The notes below the pieces were generated by a model. The model saw only the letters and a list, made by a program, of their open reading frames with translations. It did no database searches and was not told where the DNA came from. From Terriglobales bacterium (lineage in GTDB: Bacteria > Acidobacteriota > Terriglobia > Terriglobales > Acidobacteriaceae): a stretch of DNA of 32,241 bases. Below, piece by piece: positions 13,842-22,343 of the stretch. The stretch's first letter is position 1. The number at the start of each line of letters is the position of its first letter. Location: NCBI GenBank assembly GCA_025935035.1, contig JAICWB010000005.1, forward strand, positions 1 to 32,241, read 5' to 3'. Position numbers and translations under genes: made by a program.

Positions 13842-15482
13842 ATGGCTGATTACATTTACATGATGGAAAGCCGGCTCACGCCGGAACAGCAGCGCGGAGT
13901 GAAGCTGGTGCAAGACGTTGCTCGCGAGCATGAGATGAATGTGCATCTGGTGGGCGGCGTAGTGCGTGACATTATCGGCGGCGCCACCATTCGCGATCTC
14001 GATTTTGCCGTGCAAGGCAACGCGTTGAAACTTGTAAAAGATCTGGAAAAAGCCGGCGCCGTCATCGAGGGCACTGACGAGAACGTTAAGACAGTCTTCG
14101 TGCTTTTGCCCGGCAACCTGCGTGGCGAGATCACCAGCGCCCGCAACGAAGTGTATGACAAGCCGGGAAAGCCGCCTGAGATGAGTCCCGCAACCATCAA
14201 TGAAGACGTTCGTCGCCGCGATTTTTCCATGAATGCTATGGCGCTGTCATTGAATCCGGGTTCGCGCGGCTTGCTGCTTGATCCTTTCAATGGCGTGGCA
14301 GACATTGAAGGCAAGCTGATCCGCATTCTTCACAACTATTCGTTCCTGGAAGAGCCTTCGCGAATGATCCGTGCCACGCGTTTCTGTGCCAGGTTTGATT
14401 TCACTCTGGAAGAGCGCACGCAAGGCCGTTATGACGCAGCCAAAGAGAACGATTACATCAGCCACGTGAACCGCAAACTGATCGGGCATGAGATCGAGCA
14501 GGTTGCGCATGAGACTGATCCGTTGAAGGTCATGCGCGCGCTGGAAAAAGAAGGATGGCTGCAAGTCCTACATCCGCACTGGTCAGTGGCCAAAGTGGAT
14601 GTGCCGGGGCTGAACCATCTGATGAAGGTCCGCCAGCAGATGGTGAACCTGGGCTACACCGTGGATTCCGGGCCGGCGGTGATGTACTTCATCACGGCCA
14701 AGATGAACAGCACGGATACTCATGCGCTGGAACAAGCGATACCGCGGAAGTCATTCGTCCAGGCGTGGAAGAACCTGGAAGAAGACTCCAAGGAATTCCA
14801 AAAGAAATTGATGGCCAAAGACATTGCCACGAATTCACAGGCTTGGACCTTCCTGCAGAACTCCAAGCCCGAAACGATCCTGTTCACCGCCGCCACCACC
14901 AAGAACGGTTCGGTCACGCGTCGGCTCAATGATTACTTTGGCAAGTGGCGCGACCTCAAGAAGCGCCTGCCACTTCCTGAGATGGCCGAACTACGCATCA
15001 CCCCGGAACTGCCCGAGTACCCGAAGCTGGCCGAAGAAGTCTTCATGCTGCTGCTTGACAACAAGCTGCGCACGCAGCCTGAGATCATCAAGTTCTTGAA
15101 GCCGTATTCGCCGCCGGAGCCGGTGGCGCCGCCTCCGCCTCCGCGTAAGGCGCGCAAGAAATCTTTAGATGGCGTAAAAGGAAAACGTGGTAGAAAGCCG
15201 GCAACTGAGCAAAAACAGGAGGGTATGATGGTAGATGAATTCGGTAATCCGACGCCGCTCGAAGAAGCAGCGGCGGTTGTAGGCAAGGCTGTGGGCTCGG
15301 TTGTAAAAGCGGCTACGGCCGCGGCAGATGCTGCGAAGAAGGTGGCTGCCGGCAAAAGCAAGAAAACCGCGACGAAGCCGGCTGCTAAAAAAGCTGCTCC
15401 GAAGAAGCCGGCTAAGAAAGCGCCTGCCAAGAAGGCCGCCGCTAAGAAGCCCGCAAAAAAGACTGCGAAGAAAAAGAAGTAG
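13842..15482 (+). CDS. tRNA nucleotidyltransferase/poly(A) polymerase-family protein with H1-like tail
   Basis: Class II nucleotidyltransferase that adds CCA to tRNA or A to RNA 3' ends. The head has HLVGGVVRDIIGG with the metal-binding pair D52-L-D54 in RDLDF, GEITSARNEVY, the RRRDF motif at 124-128, LLDPFNGVADIEGKLIRILH and the neck motif EPSRMIRATRFCARF. The body ends at about residue 425. A proline-rich linker (PPPPPRKARKK) follows, then a tail of 84 residues: an alanine-rich helix and about 48 residues of AKK/PAKK repeats like histone H1. The family normally lacks this tail. The total is 546 residues. The ATG at 13842 has no Shine-Dalgarno; ATG 13860 is an alternative. Whether it is a CCA enzyme or a poly(A) polymerase cannot be decided from the sequence. 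Confidence 0.85.
   Translation: MADYIYMMESRLTPEQQRGVKLVQDVAREHEMNVHLVGGVVRDIIGGATIRDLDFAVQGNALKLVKDLEKAGAVIEGTDENVKTVFVLLPGNLRGEITSARNEVYDKPGKPPEMSPATINEDVRRRDFSMNAMALSLNPGSRGLLLDPFNGVADIEGKLIRILHNYSFLEEPSRMIRATRFCARFDFTLEERTQGRYDAAKENDYISHVNRKLIGHEIEQVAHETDPLKVMRALEKEGWLQVLHPHWSVAKVDVPGLNHLMKVRQQMVNLGYTVDSGPAVMYFITAKMNSTDTHALEQAIPRKSFVQAWKNLEEDSKEFQKKLMAKDIATNSQAWTFLQNSKPETILFTAATTKNGSVTRRLNDYFGKWRDLKKRLPLPEMAELRITPELPEYPKLAEEVFMLLLDNKLRTQPEIIKFLKPYSPPEPVAPPPPPRKARKKSLDGVKGKRGRKPATEQKQEGMMVDEFGNPTPLEEAAAVVGKAVGSVVKAATAAADAAKKVAAGKSKKTATKPAAKKAAPKKPAKKAPAKKAAAKKPAKKTAKKKK
15217..15230 (+). promoter_or_regulatory. Internal Shine-Dalgarno and start codons at the H1-like tail
   Basis: Inside the nucleotidyltransferase gene, AGGAGGG (15217-15223) precedes two in-frame ATGs at 15225 and 15228. 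The second has a workable spacing of 5 bases after AGGAGG. Translation from 15228 would yield an 84-residue, lysine/alanine-rich protein ending at 15482. The full-length start at 13842 has no comparable signal. Confidence 0.5.
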
Positions 15483-15501
15483 TTTGTTCAAGGCATCCAC
15501 G

Positions 15502-15530
15502 AATGCAGGGCTGCGGCCCTGCATTTTTTG
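15502..15530 (+). terminator. Rho-independent terminator
   Basis: A perfect 10-base-pair stem AATGCAGGGC / GCCCTGCATT has a TGCG loop and runs into a T-tract (six T, then GTTTTG). It lies 20 bases after the nucleotidyltransferase stop and isolates that gene from dnaE. Confidence 0.92.
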
Positions 15531-15592
15531 TTTTGTCCTTGTTATGCACAGGCTAAGCCCTTTCTCGGGTTCGGAAATCGTGACGCAACAAT

Positions 15593-15598
15593 TAAAAT
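15593..15598 (+). promoter_or_regulatory. -10-like hexamer before dnaE
   Basis: TAAAAT ends 12 bases before the dnaE ATG. The best -35 at 17-base spacing is TTCGGA (15570-15575, 3 of 6). With the terminator immediately upstream, dnaE needs its own promoter here. The leader would be only a few bases and has no Shine-Dalgarno. Confidence 0.4.
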
Positions 15599-15610
15599 AG
15601 ACATAGCCCA

Positions 15611-18600
15611 ATGTCTGAATTCACCCACCTTCATCTCCATTCCCATTTCTCATTGCTGGATGGCGCTTGCGAGCCGGAAAAACTCGTCGCCCGGGTGAAG
15701 GAACAGGGTATGAAGTCGGTCGCCATGACCGACCACGGAAACATCTTCGGAGCGTGGCACTTCTACCAGGCGGCGAAAGCTGCCGACGTAAAGCCGATCA
15801 TCGGATGCGAACTCTACATCTGCAAGAAAGACGACCACCGCGCCGCGCCCGAAGGCGACAAGTACAACCATCTTCTTGTTCTCGCCGAGACCGACGAAGG
15901 CTACCGCAACCTGGTCAAGATCACCTCCGAAGCTTCGTTGCACGGTATGTATTACAAGCCGCGTGTTAGCAAAAAGTTTTTAGCCGAGCACTCGAAAGGT
16001 CTGATCGGTCTCTCTGGATGTCTTGCCGGCGAAGTCTGCGAAGAGTTGATGGAAGGCCACTACGAAAAGGCCAAAGTCGCCGCCGGACAATACAGCGAGA
16101 TTTTCGGCAAAAACAATTTTTTCATAGAGATTCAAGACCAAGGCCTGCCGGAAGAACACCGCATCCATAAAGATTTGTTCCGCCTGGAACAAGATCTCGG
16201 CCTGCCCATGGTCGCCACCAATGACTCGCATTACCTCTGTGAGGGCGACGCGCACGCCCATGACGTTCTGATCTGCGTACAGACTGGAAAGTCAGTCCAC
16301 GATACGAATCGCCTAAAATTCCATGGAGACCAGTTCTTCGTAAAGAATGCGGACGAGATGGGGCGCGTGTTCAAAGAAGCGCCCGCAGTTCTGTCCCGCA
16401 CCATGGGCATCGCCGAGCGCTGCAACGTAAAACTGGAAAAGGTGAAAAATCCTTTCCCGAAGTTCGACGTCCCCGATGGCCACACCGCCGACACGTACTT
16501 CGAACATGTCGCGCGACAGGGAATGGCCAAGCGCTTCGAGCAGATGCGCCTGCTCACGCATAGCGGAAAACTGAAGAAGACAGTATCGGATTACGAACAG
16601 CGGCTAACGCTGGAGATCAAGATCATCCAGCAGATGCAGTTCAGCGGATACTTCCTCATCGTGTGGGACTTCATCCGCTACGCAAAGGTCAACAACATTC
16701 CGGTAGGCCCGGGCCGTGGTTCCGCGGCGGGCTCGCTCGTTTCGTACGCAATGGAGATCACCGACATCGATCCTCTGCAGAACGAGCTTCTCTTCGAGCG
16801 CTTCCTGAATCCTGAGCGCGTGTCCTTGCCAGATATCGACATCGACTTCTGCATGAACCGCCGTGGCGAAGTGATCAATTACGTCACGCAAAAGTACGGT
16901 CGCGAGAACGTCGCGCAGATCATCACCTTCGGGACCATGGCCGCCAAGGCGGCGATCAAAGACGTGGGCCGAGCTATGGACATGCCCTACAACGAGGTGG
17001 ACCGCATCGCCAAGATGGTGCCCACCACGTTGAACATCACGCTCGAAGATGCGCTGAAAGATTCCCCGCCGCTCGCACAGGCCTACAACTCTGAGCCGCA
17101 AGTGAAGCAGTTGATGGACACCGCCCGCAAGCTCGAGGGCCTGGTGCGCAATGTCGGCGTCCACGCGGCGGGCGTTGTCATCGCGCCGCAACCGCTCATC
17201 GAGCTGGTTCCGCTGCACAAGACGAAGAACGACGAAATCGTGACTGCCTTCGACATGAAGGCCATTGAGAAGATCGGGCTGCTGAAGATGGACTTCCTCG
17301 GCCTGACGACACTCACTATTCTCGATGACGCGCTGAAGTTGATCGCGCAGCGTGGGATTCAACTCGATCTGAACGCCCTTCCTCTCGACGATCAGCAGAC
17401 ATATGAAAAGGTCTTCCACAAAGGACTCACCTCCGGCGTCTTCCAGTTTGAATCAAGCGGCATGCGGGACGTTCTGCGCAGGTACAAGCCCACAGTCGTC
17501 GAAGACCTGACAGCGTTGAACGCGCTCTACCGCCCCGGCCCCATACAGGGCGGCATGATCGACGACTTCATCGACCGCAAAGCGGGAAAGAAGAAAGTCG
17601 AATACGAACTTCCTGAACTCGAAGAAATCTTGAAGGAGACCCTGGGAGTCATCGTTTATCAAGAGCAAGTCATGCAGATCGCCAACCGTTTGGCCGGCTA
17701 CTCGCTCGGCGAAGCCGACCTGCTACGCCGCGCCATGGGTAAGAAGAACGCGGAAGAGATGGCGAAACAGCGCGAGCGCTTTGTCTCCGGCGCGAAAGAG
17801 CGCGGCTTCAACGAGCGCAAGATCGTAAAGATATTCGACCTGATGGAGCAGTTTGCCGGTTACGGCTTCAACAAATCGCACTCCGCCGCCTATGCGCTCC
17901 TCGCATTTCAGACCGCATATCTCAAAACGCACTACCCCATTGAGTTCATGGCGGCACTGCTCACTTCAGTAACGGGCAGCACTGACGATGTGGTGAAGTA
18001 CATCAACGAATGCCGCGAGATGGGGATTGCCGTGGAGCCGCCCGATATCAACGTCTCTGACGCCAACTTCACGCCGCACGGCAACGCCATCCGCTTCGGC
18101 CTAGCTGCAGTCAAGAACGTCGGACACAATGCCATCGAATCCATCGTCGCCGGCCGCAAGAAGTCCGGCAGGTACACATCATTCTTTGACTTCTGCGAGA
18201 GTGTGGACCTGCGCTTGCTCAACAAGCGCGTACTCGAGTCGTTGATCAAAAGCGGTGCCATGGACGCCCTCGGCTCTCGCTCGCAACTCTTCGCCGTTGT
18301 AGATAAAGCCATAGAGCGCGCACAAAAAGCACAGCGCGACGCCGAATCCGGCCAGCACGGCCTCTTCGGCGTCTTCAACGACGATTCTCCCGGAGCGGCG
18401 TCGCCAGAAAAGCTCCCGGCAGTCCCTGAGTGGGACGAATTCCAGCGTCTCGCTGCCGAAAAAGAGATTCTCGGCTTCTTCATCACCGGTCATCCACTGG
18501 AAAAATACGCAGACAAACTCAGTGACTTCAACGCACTCGACACGCGCGCTATCTCAGAGATGAAGCAGGGAACCGGTAAAGACGAGATTCGTGCCGCTGG

Positions 18601-19081
18601 CGTCCTCACAGGCATTAAAGTCCTGAAATCGAAAAAAGGCGACCTCTACGCGCAGGCTGCCCTCGAAGACATGTCCGGCAAAGTGGATGTGCTGGTCTTC
18701 CCTGAAGCCTATCGTAAGCTCTCAGAGAAGTTGAAGATCGAATCTCCGGTACTGGTAAGCGCCACGGTGCGGATCGAAGAAGGCGCGGCGCCCAAGCTCG
18801 CCCTCAGCCAGATCACTCCCTTGGAAGACGCCCAGCCCAAGCTTCCTAACTCCATTCGCATCCGCGTCCCGTTAGACACTGCCACGAACAGCACCGTAGA
18901 TGCCCTCCAATCACTATGCGTCGAGCGCAAAGGCGCTGCCAAAGTGTTATTTGACCTCGAGCGCCCGCGTGACTTTTTGGTCGTGCTGGAGGCGGAAGGC
19001 TATAATGTGCAGGCTGACCGCGCCTTCATCAATCGCGTGGAAGAGCTTTGCGGACGCAACAGCGTACGCGTGATCGACTAG
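15611..19081 (+). CDS. dnaE: DNA polymerase III alpha subunit
   Basis: Replicative C-family polymerase, catalytic subunit of the holoenzyme. The N-terminal PHP domain begins THLHLHSHFSLLDGA with histidines at 6, 8, 10 and 12, and continues with MTDHGNIFGAWHF, so most PHP metal ligands appear intact. The palm has PGRGSAAGSLV and the catalytic aspartates in PDIDIDF (D408, D410, D412). RPGPIQGGMIDDFIDR and YQEQVMQIANRLAGYS follow, then the helix-hairpin-helix region and a C-terminal OB fold with a beta-clamp-binding area. The length of 1156 residues matches E. coli DnaE. The ATG has no Shine-Dalgarno. The accA gene follows after 19 bases, probably in the same transcript; dnaE-accA adjacency is also known in enterobacteria. 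Confidence 0.98.
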   Translation: MSEFTHLHLHSHFSLLDGACEPEKLVARVKEQGMKSVAMTDHGNIFGAWHFYQAAKAADVKPIIGCELYICKKDDHRAAPEGDKYNHLLVLAETDEGYRNLVKITSEASLHGMYYKPRVSKKFLAEHSKGLIGLSGCLAGEVCEELMEGHYEKAKVAAGQYSEIFGKNNFFIEIQDQGLPEEHRIHKDLFRLEQDLGLPMVATNDSHYLCEGDAHAHDVLICVQTGKSVHDTNRLKFHGDQFFVKNADEMGRVFKEAPAVLSRTMGIAERCNVKLEKVKNPFPKFDVPDGHTADTYFEHVARQGMAKRFEQMRLLTHSGKLKKTVSDYEQRLTLEIKIIQQMQFSGYFLIVWDFIRYAKVNNIPVGPGRGSAAGSLVSYAMEITDIDPLQNELLFERFLNPERVSLPDIDIDFCMNRRGEVINYVTQKYGRENVAQIITFGTMAAKAAIKDVGRAMDMPYNEVDRIAKMVPTTLNITLEDALKDSPPLAQAYNSEPQVKQLMDTARKLEGLVRNVGVHAAGVVIAPQPLIELVPLHKTKNDEIVTAFDMKAIEKIGLLKMDFLGLTTLTILDDALKLIAQRGIQLDLNALPLDDQQTYEKVFHKGLTSGVFQFESSGMRDVLRRYKPTVVEDLTALNALYRPGPIQGGMIDDFIDRKAGKKKVEYELPELEEILKETLGVIVYQEQVMQIANRLAGYSLGEADLLRRAMGKKNAEEMAKQRERFVSGAKERGFNERKIVKIFDLMEQFAGYGFNKSHSAAYALLAFQTAYLKTHYPIEFMAALLTSVTGSTDDVVKYINECREMGIAVEPPDINVSDANFTPHGNAIRFGLAAVKNVGHNAIESIVAGRKKSGRYTSFFDFCESVDLRLLNKRVLESLIKSGAMDALGSRSQLFAVVDKAIERAQKAQRDAESGQHGLFGVFNDDSPGAASPEKLPAVPEWDEFQRLAAEKEILGFFITGHPLEKYADKLSDFNALDTRAISEMKQGTGKDEIRAAGVLTGIKVLKSKKGDLYAQAALEDMSGKVDVLVFPEAYRKLSEKLKIESPVLVSATVRIEEGAAPKLALSQITPLEDAQPKLPNSIRIRVPLDTATNSTVDALQSLCVERKGAAKVLFDLERPRDFLVVLEAEGYNVQADRAFINRVEELCGRNSVRVID

Positions 19082-19100
19082 TCCCGCTGCAAGACCCACT

Positions 19101-20054
19101 ATGGACAAGGTTTCCAAGACCCAACAAGAACTGGAACAGATGGAGCGCCAGCTCGGAAAGCTGGAGTCGCTCGCCGGCGACAACCAAGCTGCTAAAGAAC
19201 AACTTCATCAACTGCTCGAAAAATTAAACACCCTGCGCAACCAAGTGGGCGCCAGCATGAGCGCATGGCAGCGCACGGAACTCGCCCGACACGCGCAGCG
19301 TCCTTACACTCTCGATTACATCGAACGCATCTTCACCGACTGGAGTGAGATCCACGGAGACCGCGCATTCGGCGACGACCCCGCCATCGTCTGCGGTATG
19401 GCCCGCTTCCATGGCGAAGAGGTCATGGTAATTGGCCATCAGAAGGCGCGCGACACGAAGCAGAAGGTTTACCGTAACTTCGGCATGGCGAATCCTGAAG
19501 GCTATCGCAAGGCATTACGCACCATGAAGATGGCGGAAAAGTTTCATCGCCCCGTCCTCACATTCGTGGATACGCCGGGCGCATATCCCGGTCTAGGCGC
19601 AGAAGAGCGCGGACAAGCCGAAGCCATAGCCCGCAACCTGCGCGAGATGGTTCGCCTGAAGGTTCCTATCATCACTACCATCACTGGTGAAGGAGGCAGC
19701 GGCGGCGCACTCGCGATTGCCGTGGCCGACCGCGTGTTGATGATGGAAAATTCGGTCTACTCGGTCATTACTCCTGAAGGCTGTGCCTCCATCATGTGGC
19801 GGGATGCCTCGAAGAAAGAGCTCGCTGCCAGTGCGCTAAAAGTCACCGCGCGCGACCTGCGCGAGCTGAAGCTGGTCGATGACGTGGTTCCTGAGCCGGA
19901 AGGCGGCGCGCATCTTGACCATGAAAAAGCCGCTGCGTTGCTGGATGCCTCCTTACAAAAGTATCTTTCGGAATTACGCTCACAATCCGTGGATTCTTTA
20001 GTTGCCGCGCGTTACGACAAATTCCGCAACATCGGCCAGTTCTTCACCGAGTGA
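19101..20054 (+). CDS. accA: Acetyl-CoA carboxylase carboxyltransferase subunit alpha
   Basis: Alpha half of the carboxyltransferase that makes malonyl-CoA, the first step of fatty acid synthesis; works with AccD, which is not in this window. A coiled N-terminal helix (residues 5-50) precedes the crotonase-like domain. Key features are SEIHGDRAFGDDPAIV, GHQKARDTKQKVYRNFGM, VDTPGAYPGLGAEERGQAEAI and the oxyanion-hole stretch ITGEGGSGGALAIAVAD. SVITPEGCASIMWRD lies near the C-terminal end. The length of 317 residues is standard. The ATG at 19101 has no obvious Shine-Dalgarno. Its stop overlaps the GTG of the following kinase gene. Confidence 0.97.
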   Translation: MDKVSKTQQELEQMERQLGKLESLAGDNQAAKEQLHQLLEKLNTLRNQVGASMSAWQRTELARHAQRPYTLDYIERIFTDWSEIHGDRAFGDDPAIVCGMARFHGEEVMVIGHQKARDTKQKVYRNFGMANPEGYRKALRTMKMAEKFHRPVLTFVDTPGAYPGLGAEERGQAEAIARNLREMVRLKVPIITTITGEGGSGGALAIAVADRVLMMENSVYSVITPEGCASIMWRDASKKELAASALKVTARDLRELKLVDDVVPEPEGGAHLDHEKAAALLDASLQKYLSELRSQSVDSLVAARYDKFRNIGQFFTE

Positions 20055-21103
20055 CGCTCTCCCGAATGGCTAAACACCCAGATAAAACAAAAGGCATGGT
20101 TGCGCGTGCCTGTTGCCGCGTGGACCTTGCCGGCGGAACGCTGGACATGTGGCCGCTCTACCTTTTTCATCCAGGCGCAGTCACTGTCAACGTGGGTGTG
20201 AGCGTGATGACCGAATGCCGGATCACTCCTGCATCTTCACCGGCAATCACCCTTCGCTCACGCGATACGAAAAAGCAAGATAGATTCCCGAACGTGCCTT
20301 CGCTCCTGAAGGCCCCAGGTTTCAATCATCCTCTCGCCGGATATCTCTGCCGGTTCTTCCTGCAAGAAGAGAAGCTGAAGTCCGGCTTCACGCTGGAGAC
20401 CCACTCTGAATCTCCCGCCGGCGCAGGAATCTCTGGTTCGTCTGCCTTGATGATCTCTACCACCACCGCTTTAGCCCGTCTCACTGGACGCAAGCTGAGC
20501 AAAGAACAGATCCGTCAGATCGCGCAGAATGTTGAAGCGCAGCTCATTCGCGTCCCTACCGGATGCCAGGATTACTATCCCGCGCTTTATGGTGGCGTGA
20601 GCGCCATCCACCTTCGCGAAGACGGTGTTCACCGGGAAGAGCTGCCGGTCAGCCACGCAGAGATGAACTCGCGCTTCGTTCTCGCTTACACCGGTGCGCC
20701 CCGCCAATCGGGCATTAATAACTGGGAAGTCTTCAAGTCGCATATCAATGGCGACAAGCGTGTTTTCCGCAACTTCACGCAGATTTCGCAGATAGCCCAA
20801 GAGATGGAGCGCGCCGTAGGTTCGGCATCATGGACCGAGGTTGCTCGCCTCCTTCGCGAAGAATGGAAGCTGCGCAAGACCAACGCTCCGGGCATCACTA
20901 CTCCTCTGATTGATAAGCTTGTCGCCTCCGCAACTAAGCAAGGAGCCCGCGCGGCTAAAGTCTGCGGAGCGGGCGGCGGAGGATGCGTCATCTTCTTCGT
21001 CGAACCAGACGCGCAAGCCCGCGTAAAAGAAGCGATTGTGCAGCAAGGCGGCCGGGTGATGCCGTTCAAAGTACATGGGAAGGGCGTATCAGTCTCCGGC
21101 TAG
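20051..21103 (+). CDS. GHMP-family sugar kinase (HddA-like)
   Basis: Small-molecule kinase of the galactokinase/homoserine/mevalonate/phosphomevalonate family. The N-terminal RVDLAGGTLDMWPLY resembles the AGG-D segment of heptose-7-phosphate and fucose kinases. The ATP-binding GHMP motif is SPAGAGISGSSALM, and the C-terminal GHMP domain has KVCGAGGGGCVIFF. D-glycero-D-manno-heptose 7-phosphate kinase (HddA) or a related sugar-1-kinase is the most likely role, but substrate residues cannot be judged by eye. GTG 20051 overlaps the accA stop (GTGA) and gives 350 residues. ATG 20066 would remove five. Neither has a Shine-Dalgarno. Coupling to accA is probably for expression rather than pathway. 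Confidence 0.8.
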   Translation: MTLSRMAKHPDKTKGMVARACCRVDLAGGTLDMWPLYLFHPGAVTVNVGVSVMTECRITPASSPAITLRSRDTKKQDRFPNVPSLLKAPGFNHPLAGYLCRFFLQEEKLKSGFTLETHSESPAGAGISGSSALMISTTTALARLTGRKLSKEQIRQIAQNVEAQLIRVPTGCQDYYPALYGGVSAIHLREDGVHREELPVSHAEMNSRFVLAYTGAPRQSGINNWEVFKSHINGDKRVFRNFTQISQIAQEMERAVGSASWTEVARLLREEWKLRKTNAPGITTPLIDKLVASATKQGARAAKVCGAGGGGCVIFFVEPDAQARVKEAIVQQGGRVMPFKVHGKGVSVSG

Positions 21104-21256
21104 CTGCTGTCCTGACGACACTCCACTTTTTGCCTCACTCTCGGCTTCAAAAAGCATCCAACTAAAGGCAGAGTTCCTGAAAACGAGGGAACATTTGCAA
21201 TTCACAAAAAATGGGCGAATCATAGTGCCAGCCACTCCGTCTAACACGGTGTCGTC
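21104..21256 (+). other. Intergenic leader before the BamE-like gene
   Basis: This 153-base gap contains a weak inverted repeat, GTTCC...GGAAC (around 21171-21190), and an A-rich stretch. A possible but poorly spaced promoter, TTGCAA (21195-21200) with CATAGT (21221-21226, 20-base spacer), is the best candidate for the next gene. No small gene or clear terminator is seen. Confidence 0.25.
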
Positions 21257-22297
21257 ATGAAACAGTTCCGGTCTCCCAAGTTCGCCGCTATCGCAGCAAT
21301 CCTTGTCTTACTAGCGCAGCCGTTCGCGTTTGCCAAAGATCCCAAACCCAACCAGGCTCCGCCCATCAGCAAGGAGACCAAGCTGCAGATCACGCGCCTG
21401 CTAAGTTCAGAGTTCGTGTGGACGCGTAAGCCATTCCCGCTGGGAATGGAGGGCATCGTGATCATGCCGAATGGGGACATCAATCCCGACGGGCCTAATC
21501 TCGAGAAGGCAGTGATGGCAAAGGGAATGGCCGCCAAGGCCGGCGAGCGAGTGCAGATCACCGATGTGAAGTTCAAGGGCAGCGAGATCGTGCTTGAGAT
21601 CAATGGCGGCGGAAAGAAAAAGACCAAGTGGTACCAGCATGTCGAAGTCGGCATTGGCAACAATACTGCGCAAGCACCTGATACGGGCCCCGCGCCTAAG
21701 GGCACTTATTTGACCATGGAATTCAAGGGTTACGTGCCTGAAGTCACGCTCGATGAATTGAAAGCCCGCATGAATCCGGTGGTTGATTTTAGCGTCAAGT
21801 CTGCCGCTCAAGCGTACGTAGAAACACTTCCTCCAATAGCGCGCAAGGCGATTGAGAACCACGAAGCGCTGGTCGGGATGAATAAAGAAATGGTCACTGA
21901 GGCCATGGGACGCCCGCCCAAGCGTATCCGCGACAAAGACGATCAGAACCGCAACTACGAGGAATGGATCTTCGGCGAGCCGCCGCAAGATGTGGAGTTT
22001 GTCCGTTTTGTCGGCGATGAAGTGGTACGCGTCGAAGTGATGAAAGTGAACGGCGACAAAATCGTCCGCACGCAACGGGAAATCACTTTGACCGATCCCG
22101 CAGTGGCGACCGCTCAACCGAAGCCGGTCACTGGCCCGCGCCCCGCTAACGCGCCTACACTGCGACGCCCGGGTGAAGAGATCCCAGACACTGATCCGAA
22201 TGGCATACAGACGCGCGTTCCAAATCCGAGGCCTAGTGGGACTTCCACTGATCCCGGCCCGCCAAAGACGTTCATCTCCGCGGGACCAGCGCGGTAA
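21257..22297 (+). CDS. Secreted hypothetical protein with a BamE/OmlA-like segment
   Basis: A 346-residue exported protein. Residues 1-26 form a Sec signal peptide (hydrophobic core AAIAAILVLLAQPFAFA). The middle (about residues 35-165) is beta-rich and unfamiliar. Residues 205-270 follow a BamE/OmlA-like pattern: a helix with ENHEALVGMNKEMVTEAMGRP, then EEWIFGE and VEFVRFVGDEVVRVEVM, as in small proteins that bind outer-membrane or peptidoglycan partners. The C-terminal 70 residues are proline-rich and likely disordered. There is no lipobox Cys. The ATG at 21257 has no clear Shine-Dalgarno. An envelope role is inferred from these features only. Confidence 0.65.
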   Translation: MKQFRSPKFAAIAAILVLLAQPFAFAKDPKPNQAPPISKETKLQITRLLSSEFVWTRKPFPLGMEGIVIMPNGDINPDGPNLEKAVMAKGMAAKAGERVQITDVKFKGSEIVLEINGGGKKKTKWYQHVEVGIGNNTAQAPDTGPAPKGTYLTMEFKGYVPEVTLDELKARMNPVVDFSVKSAAQAYVETLPPIARKAIENHEALVGMNKEMVTEAMGRPPKRIRDKDDQNRNYEEWIFGEPPQDVEFVRFVGDEVVRVEVMKVNGDKIVRTQREITLTDPAVATAQPKPVTGPRPANAPTLRRPGEEIPDTDPNGIQTRVPNPRPSGTSTDPGPPKTFISAGPAR

Positions 22298-22331
22298 CCG
22301 TAGATTCTTTGCGGTAGTGCCAAGCAGGCTT

Positions 22332-22337
22332 TACACT
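22332..22337 (+). promoter_or_regulatory. -10-like hexamer before nadE
   Basis: TACACT ends 6 bases before the GTG start of nadE, with no Shine-Dalgarno between them; compatible with a leaderless transcript. No -35 is recognisable. Confidence 0.3.
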
Positions 22338-22343
22338 AAAAGT

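Noticed and set aside
15165-15611. Minus-strand open frame (148 codons) opposite the lysine-rich tail
   Set aside because: It is the antisense of AAG/GCC repeats (leucine/phenylalanine-rich) and crosses the terminator; no independent support.
16604-17419. Minus-strand open frame (271 codons) inside dnaE
   Set aside because: It lies entirely within the catalytic core of dnaE and is rich in arginine, histidine, leucine and valine as expected of an antisense shadow.
22173-22343. Upstream extension of the nadE frame from 22173
   Set aside because: It overlaps the preceding secreted-protein gene, and the family start KIALGQ coincides with GTG 22344.
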